Assembly (NCBI GenBank): GCA_002104935.1 | Contig: MCGT01000002.1 | Location: 372,001-436,000, forward strand | Direction of reading: 5' to 3' | DNA from: Hesseltinella vesiculosa | Lineage: Eukaryota > Mucoromycota > Mucoromycetes > Mucorales > Cunninghamellaceae | DNA length: 64,000 bases | Part shown: in pieces, positions 22,849-34,800 of the stretch | Layout: each line of letters begins with the position of its first letter | Position numbering within the stretch: the first letter of the stretch is position 1 | Notes under the pieces: model-generated | Seen by the model: the letters and a program-made list of their open reading frames with translations, nothing else | Database searches by the model: none | Told to the model about the DNA's origin: nothing | Program-made: the position numbers and the translations under genes

Positions 22849-25800
22849 TCAGTTAGCAGGGGCAGTTTCAGTCTGCCCGTGAAGGGTGGTTTCTTGAGGG
22901 TCGGTAATAGGCCTGTTGAGGATGGAGGGGCGGTGGCCATATTGGATGACATGGGTTGCGATGGAGAGGATGTTTCGTGCCGCATTGCGATCCCTGTGCC
23001 ACAATGTTCTGCAATTTTCGCATTTGAGAACAGAGTACAACATTAGGTCGTCTGCGGTTGAGCGAGGTGAGGTGGCGGTGGTGACGGTGTTGGTGGTGAC
23101 GAGTGTCGACGTGAAGGTGGGTTGGTTCGAGGTCACAGTGGTGGTAAGGACATGGAGATACGATGACCCGTCATCATCATGCGTGCTGCTGCTTGAAACG
23201 GTTGTTCCAAGCACTCGGCCAGGTTGCTCTTCGTCCAGCTCTTCCCGTGTTTCCTTGGTGTGTTTTGTCGTGGTGATAGTGATGGTTTCTTCATTGGTGA
23301 AGAAAGTATCCGTTGATGTGGTCTTGGATACGGTGGAAGGGTCGGAGGGGCACGGCGGTGAGGTGAACGTCGTTGTAGAAACACGAGGCAAATGGAGAGC
23401 GTCTGGGTTCACGTTGACATGATTCAACGAGCGCGTCGCGCAGCGAGAGCACACCTGCGACGTAAGGTATTCGTCGACCTCGACTAGCAGCAAACGTAAT
23501 TGTGCATCTGCCCTTTTGAACGCAGCCTTGACTTTTTTTGATAGGCCAGCTTGCGTCTTTCTTCCCTTGAACACGGACGCACCAATGATTGCTGCACCGT
23601 AAAAAATGACAGGCAGCTTCCTTGTGTCATTGGCCACAGGTGCAGGTCGCCATTTTTGTCCACTGCAGTATAAAAAGAAAGAAAGAAAAAAGTGAGGCCT
23701 CAAACAACCTAGTCTCTAACGCTCTCCGTTTTCAGCCCGTCTTACACTGCAATTGGATCACGGCTCGTGATTTTACCAGGCGGGTCCTGTTGGTATTTAC
23801 GGCCACCATTGATGAGGATGTTGACAACTTCGTCATTTTGGATTTGGCACTGGCGCCAGATGTTGAATTTGGCTTTGGCGAATCTGATGGAGGCGTAAAA
23901 CCGAAGCAACTTCATCCAGTTCTCGTTCAGGTATTCAAGGTAGGTATCCATAGTTGCGGGGCACACCGTTCGATAGGTCGGGATGGCTGATTCCACTTTG
24001 TCGATCCCAGCCTTTCTTTTCCATCGCTGCATTTGCTTCTGGGTCTTCAGGATATGTTTTCGGTACTCCACTGAGCTGAAGCTCCGCACTTGGTGAGGGA
24101 GGCGAGGCAGATTCAAATCAGCTTCACTGGGTACAAAGGCTGGAGACTCATACATGTGAGGGTCGCAATCGTTCACAGCGGTTATAAGGTCACGGTCACC
24201 GGGGTCAACGGCCCATGGAGATAAGAAAGGGAGCTCCCATGGCTCAAAGTCTTGCAGAGAGAGCTGCGGTAGCGGCCGGCTGATTTTTCGCTTGGCATAG
24301 ACCGTTGTCATAACATGGCCATTGGTTGTGATGATATCAGTGAAGACGTATTTGCCATTAGGGTGCTCTTCGCTAAAAAAAAAAAAAAAAAAAATGTCAG
24401 CGCCTTGTGCTATGCAGCTTATTACTCCTTTCCCAGCTTACCTGACCAAGGATCCTTCGTTGACGAAGTAGCCTTGCTTGACGAGATCAGATACGCAACT
24501 TCCCTTCGGTAGAAATGCTTGCAAGCCAGCTGTTATCACTATGTCGTATAGAGCAGGGTTATCCAAAGTCAAATGTAAACGTTGGAAGCTCGGTGTGGGA
24601 GAAGGTCCAATGAGTCGCATGGTCGCTGGCTTGACATGCTCAAACGGGAAGAAACATCTTGCCAGGAATTGGGGGTCGTTGGAGCAACGCTGCAGGCATT
24701 TCCTTGACCAGCTAATTTGCTTGATTGCGGTAGCCACGGTACGCTTGATCGTTTCGATAGATTTTTGAGTGAGGGACGGCCATTTGGTTCCGTCAAACAG
24801 TGCCGAGCTGTTGACCGTTTGCACCACTGCTCTCACAAGTCTGCTGTGCTGACGCCTGCCCAAGTTTTTCCACTGCTTCAGTTTTGTGGAGAGCTCATGG
24901 TACGCCCAGGCATTGGTTGCTTGTTCTTGTGGCCGCTTCACTTGCGCGTATGTTTCAGAATTTGACAATTCGGCAAACTTGTCAATCACCATCAGGTAGT
25001 GAAGGTACACATGTCGGTGCTTTGTGACTTGAGCGAGGGAAAGGGGCTTGAGCTCGGGACCATCCATGTTTCCAACCATTTAATCAGCACAGCCGTGTGC
25101 CCGTGCGATATCGACAAGAGTTTCCATTGTGGTGCGGCAGCCCAACTGATCGTGGCAGGCCCAGACCATCTTTGCAGTTTCAATTCGAAGGTTTACACGT
25201 TCATCAGCAACGTCGGCACGCTTGATAGTGATGGCTATGAAAGCTTCGGCACTTTTCATGTCCCAGCATAAGTCTTGGGTAAGCTGACCAATAGCGGCAG
25301 GTAAATCCCCTTGAATGGAATAATCGATGGTTGGCAGTGGATCTTGTTCTTCCATTTTCAACACCCCATTGGCAATGTGCTTTGCAATAGACAATAGATG
25401 GCCAGTCTTCAGGCCCTGCGTGAAAAAAAAAAGTGAGGATCAGATTTTCAGTCACAAAGTTACTCACCTTGATTTCCTGCGCTAGCCGTTTCTGAACCAT
25501 GCACCAGATGCGATCGACCAGGTTTTCAGTTACATGGTTAGAAAAATCCTTGCATTGCTGCCTAGCCACGTAATCCAGGGGTCTGCCATACATCTTCTGA
25601 TGGTGGGGGTCAGCCAAGAGAGTGATGCGGAGAGAGGGGAACAGCGCTTTGAACTCCGTGACATGGTCATCGATGGTTTGAGCAAAGGCTCCAATCACAG
25701 GTTGGTTTGTTATCCGTCTGCCAAGGAATGCTTGAGTAAGGCTGGAAAAAAACCGGACATGGAAGAGACAGGGAGGGAAGGCAACGGCACGGTCAAACAT

Positions 25801-26531
25801 ACGGGTCAGCATAAACTTTAAAAAGCATGCGTGTACAAAGCGGACGTGTGTAGCATAATCTACCACCTGGCGTAGAACTGTAATGAAATGCTTCTTGGGG
25901 CGACCTTGCAGCGACATGCCATGGGTCAACTTTCCTTTGCGTGATATGCGTACAAACGGGCCACCAAGAATGGATCTTAAGGCTTGGTCTTTTCGCACGC
26001 CTTTCTTCCTTGAAGGGCCAACCAAATCGGGATTCGTCATGTCTTTGGCTGCTTCCTTGCTGGCGCCCATCTTGGCAAGTTTCACGCCTGCAGCCTGTTT
26101 TGATTTCAGCTTTCTCTTCGTGTTGGTGAAAACTTTGGTAGACGGGCCAGCCTCGTCACTGTCATTATGGTCATCACTTTCCGCGGCTTGTTCATCTTCA
26201 TCAGATCCATCCCAATCATCGATGTTTTCTTCATCCGCCTCTTCGTTGTCAGAATCTGCTCATTAAGAAAACAAAAAGGAGTTAAAAAGGCGCGTTCGTG
26301 ATCACTATTTTTTTCAGGAGAATGTTGGGATCGTACCATTCAAAGCCTGACGCTTTTCCTTTTTATATAGTGCTACATGTCGAGGGGACATCCCTCTATA
26401 GTCAGTCAAGTTATAATCACCACGTTGCATTGGGTAAAGCTGGGTAAAGAGTGAAGAGCAGGCAGCTGGTTTTTTTTTTATTTGGACACAGAGGTTTTTA
26501 ATTGGCGACACTCACATCTCATTTTCTTCAT
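22849..26531 (-). pseudogene. Fanzor (eukaryotic TnpB-like RNA-guided nuclease), near-intact but with one in-frame stop
   Basis: Six exons (26531-26516, 26465-26337, 26255-25468, 25415-24442, 24372-23746, 23662-22849) splice in one frame to 1115 codons. The C-terminal half is a TnpB/Fanzor RuvC nuclease: catalytic Asp in WAVDPGDRD, Glu in LVEVDEYLTSQV, and Asp in WHRDRNAARNIL, with a zinc ribbon CSRC...CENC. The N-terminal half is charged, with an acidic Asp/Glu region (DEENIDDWDGSDEDEQ) and a basic KRKLKSKQ patch that could be a nuclear signal. Codon 423 is TAA (25080-25082) and the frame stays open on both sides, so translation would stop before the nuclease. The zinc ribbon holds a Thr/Ser-rich insertion of about 125 residues. 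First exon and start are tentative. Family known to be RNA-guided DNA nucleases carried on transposons. Confidence 0.85.
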
Positions 26532-26539
26532 GGGCTAGG

Positions 26540-26929
26540 GTGGTGGAAGAGACAGTTAAGGCAGCGACACCGTCAAACATGCAGATCAGCATAAACTTTC
26601 AAAACCATGCGTGCACGAACCGGACTTGTGTATTGTCTTCCATCTGGCGTAGAGCGATGATATACTGTTGCTTGGACCGACCGTGCAGCGACAGACCAAG
26701 CGTCAATTTTCCCTTTTGTGATATGCATACAAACGGGTCCCCGAGAATATTTCGCAACGCTTCGAGTATACACGCACTCTTTATAAACACCAACGCTCAC
26801 CACAGTCAGCTTACAGAAAGGAGGGGAACACCAATGAAACTTACCTTGGATTTCCCATTTAACACGTTGATCGCACAGCGACATCAATTTTGATTGGCTA
26901 CTGACTTCGTTTTTGACGGAATGCGACAT
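26540..26929 (-). pseudogene. Remnant of a second Fanzor N-terminal region
   Basis: Directly upstream of the Fanzor gene and on the same strand. The frame 26599-26793 contains GDPFVCISQKGKLTLGLSLH and GRSKQQYIIALRQ, clearly related to GGPFVRISRKGKLTHGMSLQ and GRPKKHFITVLRQ encoded at about 25850-25990 of the main gene. The similarity ends after about 60 residues. A short exon-like piece starting MSHSVKNEV at 26929 with a GTAAGT donor lies before it. This looks like a partial tandem duplicate or the stump of an earlier insertion. Confidence 0.75.
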
Positions 26930-26931
26930 TG

Positions 26932-27568
26932 CTTATTGGAAGCACTGGACATCCCGGATGTCTGGTGCCTCCCTTTGAAACGCATGGGCCGGAGTTTCTT
27001 TTTTTTTTGTCATCTCCGACTCACCAGCTAAAAAAAAAAAACAAATAAATTCACCCCAAATTTTGCATGCATGCCAGTACAAATGATGGGATTGATCAAG
27101 GAAGGGCAAACATTCACGAAAAATGATATTACGTTGATGTTACTTTCTCAATGCGCTAGAGAACGTTGCATTTTATTGGACAGTATCAAGCCCGGGCCTT
27201 AGCTTGCGCGAATATTCTGAAGCAGGTCGTGTTCTTCACCTTTCTTTCACTGTGCCGATCTCATGAACAGGAGTAACATGATTTGGCCCATAGACCATAT
27301 AAAATCGAGACGGTTAAAATAGAAAAAGTGCTCAAAAATGCCATGCCATTCAAAATTTGCCGCCAACAGCTACCGGTACCTGGCATCGCGCTTCAAAACC
27401 AATGCCGAGGTGACTCATTAAAAGTAGCGTGGAGGCGGCTGTCTTGTCAAGGCCTGCCGAACTGATCCTACAGTTCTTCACAAACCTGTGATTCACATAG
27501 GTGGTAGTTTTGCTTTGGCAAAAGTGTATACATTTATTTGGCTGCGGAATGGGATCTAAAAAGCTATA
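26932..27568. other. Intergenic, downstream of RQC2
   Basis: About 640 bp between the Fanzor remnant and the RQC2 stop, both on the minus strand. No gene or repeat was recognised apart from short A/T tracts. Confidence 0.5.
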
Positions 27569-30500
27569 TTATTTTCGACCTCCTTTTTTCTTTTTGCTGG
27601 CCTCCAGGTTTGGAGCGGACACTTTGACCTTGCTCATCATCGTATTGATTGCTTCCATATCAGGAACACCCTTGATCAGTTCTTTTTCTCGTGCAGTGGC
27701 CGCTGGGAGGTTCAGGAACACCATGTCAGCTTGCTTCACGGCTAGCAGAAGAGGATAGATATAAACCCGGACGCCCGTTCTCTTTTTCTCATTGTCCTTA
27801 CCTTTGCCGCGTTTCAAGGTGCCTGGCGTCAATTTGACCCTGTACTTGTATTTCTGGAGAGCCGCATAGGGAGCGCAGATGGGCACAGCAAAGTGGATAA
27901 TGTCTTCGGGCAAAGGATTGGCAGTCAACGAATCAAGCACCGACAGATTGGCCATTTCTTCTGCATCGAGCATAATGACGTTTTCCTCCTTGAGCATTTG
28001 TCGGATGTTTTCCTTGTCCTCCTAGAAACAGAGCCAATGAGACCTTTTGACAAATCGAGAGGCTGGCTCCTGGATTTTACCTTGGGCTCCTTTTGCACAT
28101 GCGTTTCCTTTTGTTGACGTTGCTCTTGACGTTTGCGATCCAGAGCTTCTTTTTCAGCCTTTTCCTTGGCAAGCTTCTTGGCCTTCTTCCCCTTGGGCTG
28201 CGGTCCTTTGTTGGACTGGTAGGAAAAAAAATGAAAGAGGAGACCGAGTGAGCAGGGATGGCTTTCCGAATCTCAAGTTCTGCTTACGCCCAGGAGCTCC
28301 ATGCGCAGTTGACGCTCTTCTTCGTCCTGATCACCGTATTTTTCTTTGATTTTCTTGGCCTTGCCCTTGCGACCGCGCTGGGATACGGGTTGGGCAGCAG
28401 GGGCCTTTTTACTGCCAGCCGCAGCTTGTTGTTCACGCCGCTCCTTGGCAGTCAAATTCTTTTTGGCCTGGAGAAAGGTGGAGGTTGGTGAGCCTGGTGG
28501 CTATGCCGTCTTTTTGTTCAGGCTACCTTGGGCTGGTCAGAGACTTGGATGTTCTTGGCAAATTCAGGAAGCTCATCTTCATTGTGGCCATAGTCTTCCA
28601 AGTCGTACTTGTTCCAGTCTTTGCCGTCGTCTGGTTTGGCATGGTTGTCGGAGACGAGCGAGGTTGTGGGCTGGGTCAGTGCAGGGGCCACCTGCGTATC
28701 CGGAAAGGCATCTTCATCGTCCGAGCTATCACTGCTTTCGTTGTCTTCCTCGCTGTCCGAGGCAGCTGCTAAGAATAGAGTGAAGAGGCGTTGATTTTTT
28801 TTTTTTGGGTCATCTTCTATTTCTTACCAGATGCTGTCGTAGGGGTGGCAGCGGCAGGTGTGGAGGTTTGTGTGGAAGAGAGATCAGCATCACTCACTTG
28901 GAGCATGTCTTCCGTTTGGTCTTGAACCGACGATGTGCTGTCAATGTCTAGTTGATCGTCGGTGGGAGTGGCAGGCACGTCGTCGTCCTCGTTGGTGCCA
29001 TATTTTTGTCGTTCGTGCACATGATTGCCGATCGAGGTTTCGTCCAGCTTGAAAAGATAACCATAGCCATAGACCAATTGCACAGGAGGAAGGTAGTTCT
29101 TCTTGCCTCGGATCATGAAACTGCCGGTGGTCAGATATTCGCCGGTGGGCGCGGATTTTGACACTTGATTGGGGAACACCCAGTAGGCACTCGTGACAAT
29201 TTTGGCGTCCCAGGCCTTGCTCTGGCACACCGACATGATGCCCGCTTGATAGAGGGTGCCGGGAGGGATAGGCTGGTCGGCCATATCAGGTTTGTTCTTG
29301 ACAATTACCGACGCAGCACCATGGAGATCCGCGTGTACATAGATGTCCCCTGAAGAAAGAGGACAAGAACGTTCAATGGACAGGGCTGTCTCTGGTTTGG
29401 CGTCCTTCACGGCTTACCTTTGGTGAGATAGCGCTTGACGAGCATCTCGTTTTGCTGCATGTCGCGGCCTGCCACAATCAAATGGCCTTCGTTGGATATG
29501 AACCACAAGAATTTTTCAAACCAAAAGGGCTTGCGAATCTTGTTGATGCTGACGTTGATCTTGGTTTCTTTCAGGTCTTGACGGATCTTGCGTTCGGCCG
29601 ATTTCAAAGCCTAGAAAAAAAAAAGGCTATTTCGTGGGTGCTCGATGGTTCTTCCCTATCGGTTGTTTTACCTTGGAAGTGGCTGCAATGGTTTTTTCAT
29701 GTTTGACGGCCGATTGTTTCTTCATGTCGTAATAGGATCGCGCATTGGCAAAGGCTGTCAGTGACATATCCACGTCAACCTTGTACAAGGCAGCCGTTTT
29801 GGCCACAGGTGCATTGTCATTGTCGCTGTCGTCTTCAGAATCATCGCTGTCATCGCTTGAAGTCATTGTTTCGTCAGGATCACTTGAAGGAGGGAAACGG
29901 TCAGAGTGAGCAGGTTTCCAGTGCATGAACAAGTCAATCTTACGACAGGAGCAGGGTGATTTGGTTTGTGTGGAACTTTAGGCCATCGATCACCAGGGCA
30001 ATGGGGTTGCCACGGCGCTTCTCTTCCTTGACCAGCTCTTCAAGATCCTTCCAGTCCATCTGGCTAGCAAGGGCATTGCGAATGATAGAGATGGCTGCGT
30101 CGACCATCTCTAGATTCAGCTCGATCAGCTGGGCCTTGCGAGTGTTGGACATTTGCTGATCCATGAGCCCTTCCACACGGCTTTGTTGTTCTTTGCGCAC
30201 AGCTTCCAGCTTCTTCATTGCCGAGAGTTCCTATATTTTTAGATCAAAAAAAAAAAATAAGTAAGCAAAAAAAAAAAAATAAGCTGTCCTTTTTCTCCGC
30301 TCGCCTACACCTTACCTGGTTCCTCGCCTTCATTTCAAGCTTCTGAGCTTCAATGGCGGAATAAAATTCGTCCACTGCAGCATCAAACGTGTCGAATTCA
30401 TTGTACTTTTTGTTGGCGTGTTGGTGACATAGGTACGGATGGAATTCGTCATAGCTAAGTCGCGTAAGAAATAAAGAGTGGAAGGAGAATGAGGCAGCGT

Positions 30501-31698
30501 GAAGACATGCCTCTCCAAACTTACAGATCCAAGGCCATGCCGTCTTCACCGTCGAGCGTCAGGTCGCCTTTGGGTTGGTCGAGTAAAATAATGTAGCCCT
30601 GACAAAAGACAGAAGAATGTGTCAATCGCAGCTCTATGTTCCTTGTCATGCGATTTACCTTGGGCACCTTGTTTCCTGAAGAGGCTACCATTTCGTCGCC
30701 CTTGGCAAACGCTTTCAGCAGATTGTCCAATGCTGGTGACTCGGCTGACATATCCAATTCCGTGGCAACCTTGAGATTTGGGTTCAGCCCTGCTTCCAAA
30801 ATGATGTGTTCGATCATGGCAGGGCCATAGGCTGCAGAAAATCAACATGTGTCAATAACAACCGCCGAGCGTAGGAAAGGAAAACCTTACCGAATGCCAC
30901 GTTCAAGACTTTTTTCAATGGGTCTTTGGGCTTAGCCGCAAGCAAGACTTCCTTCAGCTTTTCGGCATCGATCTTGTCAAAGCCAGCCACGGTAGAGTCC
31001 AAGTTGTAGATCTCACCCACGTTGGTGCTGACCGTGTCGCTTTGTTGTACAACACGAAGGACCGCCATGATGCGATATTCGTGATCGGTCAGAATGATGT
31101 TGCCCTATGAGAGAGAAAGAGAGTGAGGGTGAGAAAGGAGCCTGTTTCCTCGATAGAAGGACCAAGAGGTTCACTTACAGCAGCGTAGAATTCGGCAATG
31201 ATATGGAATCCAAAAGTACCGTCACCACTTGCAAATTCAAAATCAACAATACGATCGACACCCACCTGGCGAACATTCGTCAAACGACGAGTACGAAGGT
31301 GCTTTCGAAGCTAGAAAAGAGTAAAATGAGAAAGGAATGGCTGCCTGGAAGGCTTACCTTGGCACAAAAGCCGGAAGGCATAGTCGATTTGTCACGACTG
31401 AACTGGGTTGTATGCAAACGGGTGCCTGATTCAATCAAGACCAGTTCTTTATCATCAGGCTAACAAAAGATGGCATCAGTGTCTGAATGTGAACTAGGCC
31501 ATCTTTGGATGTACCTTTGCGAACTTGAACAGGAAAGTTTTCGAGTTGACATCGTAGATGTTTTGTAGCCGCAGGCCCACCAGTCTAAAAGAAAAAAAAA
31601 ACAAGTTGCCCATGTGTTTTCAAATGCGCGCATGCTTACCGTTCTTTGAGATTAGTGACAGTGGCGCGAATATCTAGAGCATTAAAGCGCTGCTTCAT
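27569..31698 (-). CDS. RQC2: Ribosome quality control complex subunit Rqc2 (Tae2/NEMF)
   Basis: NFACT-family protein that binds peptidyl-tRNA-obstructed 60S subunits, recruits the Ltn1/Listerin E3 ligase and, in yeast and animals, drives C-terminal tailing. Many exons rebuild NFACT-N (start [43 protein letters not shown]), a long coiled coil ([18 protein letters not shown] region), NFACT-R with [19 protein letters not shown] and [19 protein letters not shown], an acidic then Lys-rich linker, and NFACT-C with [20 protein letters not shown]. The tail is KKKKGGRK. All expected domains are present in order. The start at 31698 is the first codon of the conserved N-terminus. The gene is divergent from SLH1. 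Confidence 0.96.
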
Positions 31699-31897
31699 GG
31701 TCCAGGGAAGCAGAAAAAATAATAAAGTGAAAAAAAAAAAAAGCAAGTAAACAAGAAGCAAGAAAAAATATAGGCACCCGTCATTGCAGCTGCGGTGCTT
31801 CCGCCGCAGTCTAGAGCAAAAATTTAATAGAGCTTAACATTCCTTTCCTTTCATTCCTTTACCCATTTTATTTTATTTTATTTTTTAATACTGCTTG
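31699..31897. promoter_or_regulatory. Divergent promoter region shared by RQC2 and SLH1
   Basis: 199 bp separate the ATGs of two ribosome-rescue genes. In the middle, near 31787-31811, is a GC-rich inverted repeat (CTGCGG...CCGCAG, about 8-nt spacer) in otherwise A/T-rich DNA, a candidate site for a factor controlling both genes. A-tracts lie on one side and T-tracts on the other. Confidence 0.6.
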
Positions 31898-34800
31898 ATG
31901 GTGTCTGCGTCTTTTTGTGCATTGCTAGAGCAGTTTTCTGCATTGTCCAGCACAAAATCTTCTCTGAAAGGAAAAGGAAAAGCTACCGCATCAGCCAACC
32001 AATTCTTTACCCTTCCTGCTCCCAAACCAACACAATCCACCTCGGTGGATCGCTTCATCGACCTTGTCCTAGAGCTTGACGCCAAGCCCTCTGGTCCTTT
32101 GTTGGATAACTTTCAATGTAAGACAGCGCTTCATCATCTGCCAGTAGACCTAACATTTCTTGTTTCTCAAAAGTGTTTGGTCAAGATGTGCCTTTTCAGT
32201 TACCCCAGCCCTCGAGATTGGACGTGGATAAACCTGTTGAGCCTGCAGCTGCAAAGGAAGAGCATGTTCATACCAAAGTCTACGATCGCAATTGGTTATT
32301 AACGTAAGCTTTACAGCCCTTCTTTTACTGCTCATGGACGTGCTTATTCCTTCTTTTCGTGTTTCATAGCCAATGCCAAACGTACATGGCTCAACACGAT
32401 CAAGGCTTAGATGCCTATCAGCTGTGTGCTAACCTCTTTACCGTGCTGCGATCAGATGAAACTGGTAGGCACCTGGTTCTCTACCCATTGCATGTCATGT
32501 AACCTCGGTTTTTTTTTTTTTTTTTAAAAAGACGACGATATTCAAGCCTCGTTGGTGGATACGCTTGGCTTTGAAAGCTTGGACATGATTGCTTCCTTGA
32601 TCACCAATCGATCCACTCTGGTCAATAATATCATGAATATGGTAAAGACGTTTTGTTGTACATGAGGTTCAGTAGCACTCATGTTCTTTCACTGTCAGTC
32701 GGAATATGTGCCTTTGAGTCAGGCCAAGCACTCACAACCAAGCCAGAATGTGAGCAACCCCTCCATGTATGGACCACAGGTCATTGTCCAATCCGAGCAA
32801 GATGTGCGCAAACGGAAACAGCAACGCAAGGAACAAAAGAAGGCTCACAAGTCCAACCACCGCAACCATGGTAAATCTCCAGCCTTCCGATATGAAACAT
32901 GTAGGAAATCTTACCTCTGCCCCCCCCCTTTTTTTTTTTTAAAAAAAAAAAAAGAGGATGAAGTAGACCTGTCCTTGAGCATCTTAGGTTTTGACGCACA
33001 GACTCTCAAGCAACAACGCGAAGCTGCATTGACTGTCGATCGACCTCTCTTTAGCTCTAATTCTAAGGTATGACCAGCAGCCTTTCACCAGCCAAATCAC
33101 CAACACAAGTTCGCTAAACCCCCATTTTTTTTTTCACTCTTTAACCTTAGTCCAAAGACGCTGCGCGGTATCCCAACGTTTATCAATCTGGAAATTCGGG
33201 AAGCACGCTGTCGATCTATGGCACCAAATATGCGCTGCCAGCTGGGACGGTTCGTGAAGAATTCAACGATTACGAAGAAACCACCATCCCTGTGCCAAGA
33301 CAAGCACCTATCCGTACGGGTGAACGCCGCATTCCTATCGCTGAATTGGACAACTTGGCACACGGGGCCTTCAAGGCATACGAAACCCTCAATCGTGTCC
33401 AATCCATTGTGTATCCTGTTGCCTATGAATCCAACGAAAATATGCTTGTGTGTGCCCCCACCGGTGCTGTAAGTATCAACTGATCCTGCCATTCTCGTCC
33501 AGCATAACCTCTTACTTTTTTTTTTCTTTTTCTTTTCTCTCGCAAAGGGTAAAACGGATGTCGCTATGCTGACGGTGCTTCGATGCATAGCCCAGCACTG
33601 TAACCCTCCTCCTTCCAAAGGCACCACCGATATCAACTTCACCATTGCCAAGAACGATTTCAAGATTGTCTATGTCGCCCCCATGAAGGCCTTGGCTGCT
33701 GAAGTCGTTGAGAAAATGGGTAAACGCTTGAAATTCCTGGGCATCTCTGTGCGAGAATTGACAGGTAAAAAAAAAAAAAATGGAGGGCGCTTTCTAGAAA
33801 TAGACAGAGTGACATTTTGATAAAACCAAGGTGACATGCAATTGACAAAGGCCGAGATCATGGCTACACAATTCCTGGTGACGACGCCTGAAAAGTGGGA
33901 TGTCATTACGCGCAAGAGTACGGGTGACGTGGAACTGGCCCAAAAAGTCAAGCTGCTGATCATCGATGAAGTCCATTTGCTGCATGAAGATCGTGGTGCG
34001 GTCATCGAAAGTCTCATTGCTCGTACCTTGCGTCAAGTCGAATCCAGCCAATCGATGATTCGTATTGTTGGTCTGTCTGCTACCCTGCCCAATTACTTGG
34101 ACGTGGCCACCTTTTTACGGTAAATACTGATGAGAACCCAGGCGAGAAACTCATTTCTGGCATCTTCCTTACCGCAGCGTCAACCCCTACCAAGGCTTGT
34201 TCTACTTTGATAGTGGCTTCCGGCCTGTGCCATTAGAACAGCACTTCATTGGTGTTAAAGGAAAACCAAACTCCATCCAATCCAACGAGCGAATGAACAA
34301 GGCATGTTTTGACAAGGTGTCTGATCTGGTGCAAGACGATCACCAAGTCATGGTGTTTGTACATGCTCGCAAGGAAACTGTCAAAACCGCGCAAATGCTA
34401 CGCGAAGAAGTGGCAAACGAAGGCTTGAGTGGTAACGCATCCCTACTCTCAAAAGGATGCCATGTTCCCACTCACTTTTTTTTTTTCTTAGCCTACTTTG
34501 AAAACGCCGTCCATGAAAAATATGGCCTTTACAAAAAAGAAGTGGCCAGATCAAAGAACAAGGAACTCAAGGAGCTCTTTCAGTATGGATTTGGGATCCA
34601 TCATGCTGGGATGCTTCGATCTGATCGTACACTGACCGAACGTATGTTTGCTGATGGCGTGATCAAGGTTAGAAACAAGATAACTCCAGATTTCGACAGC
34701 ACCTTTCTAACCCCTTCTTATAGGTGCTCTGCTGTACAGCAACCCTGGCTTGGGGTGTCAACTTGCCTGCCTATGCGGTTGTCATCAAAGGCACCCAAGT

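Noticed and set aside
22738..26531. Bacterial IS605/IS200 insertion or contamination as explanation for the TnpB-like gene
   Set aside because: The gene has five spliceosomal introns with fungal-type poly-T acceptors, is surrounded by fungal genes, and its motifs fit eukaryotic Fanzor proteins.
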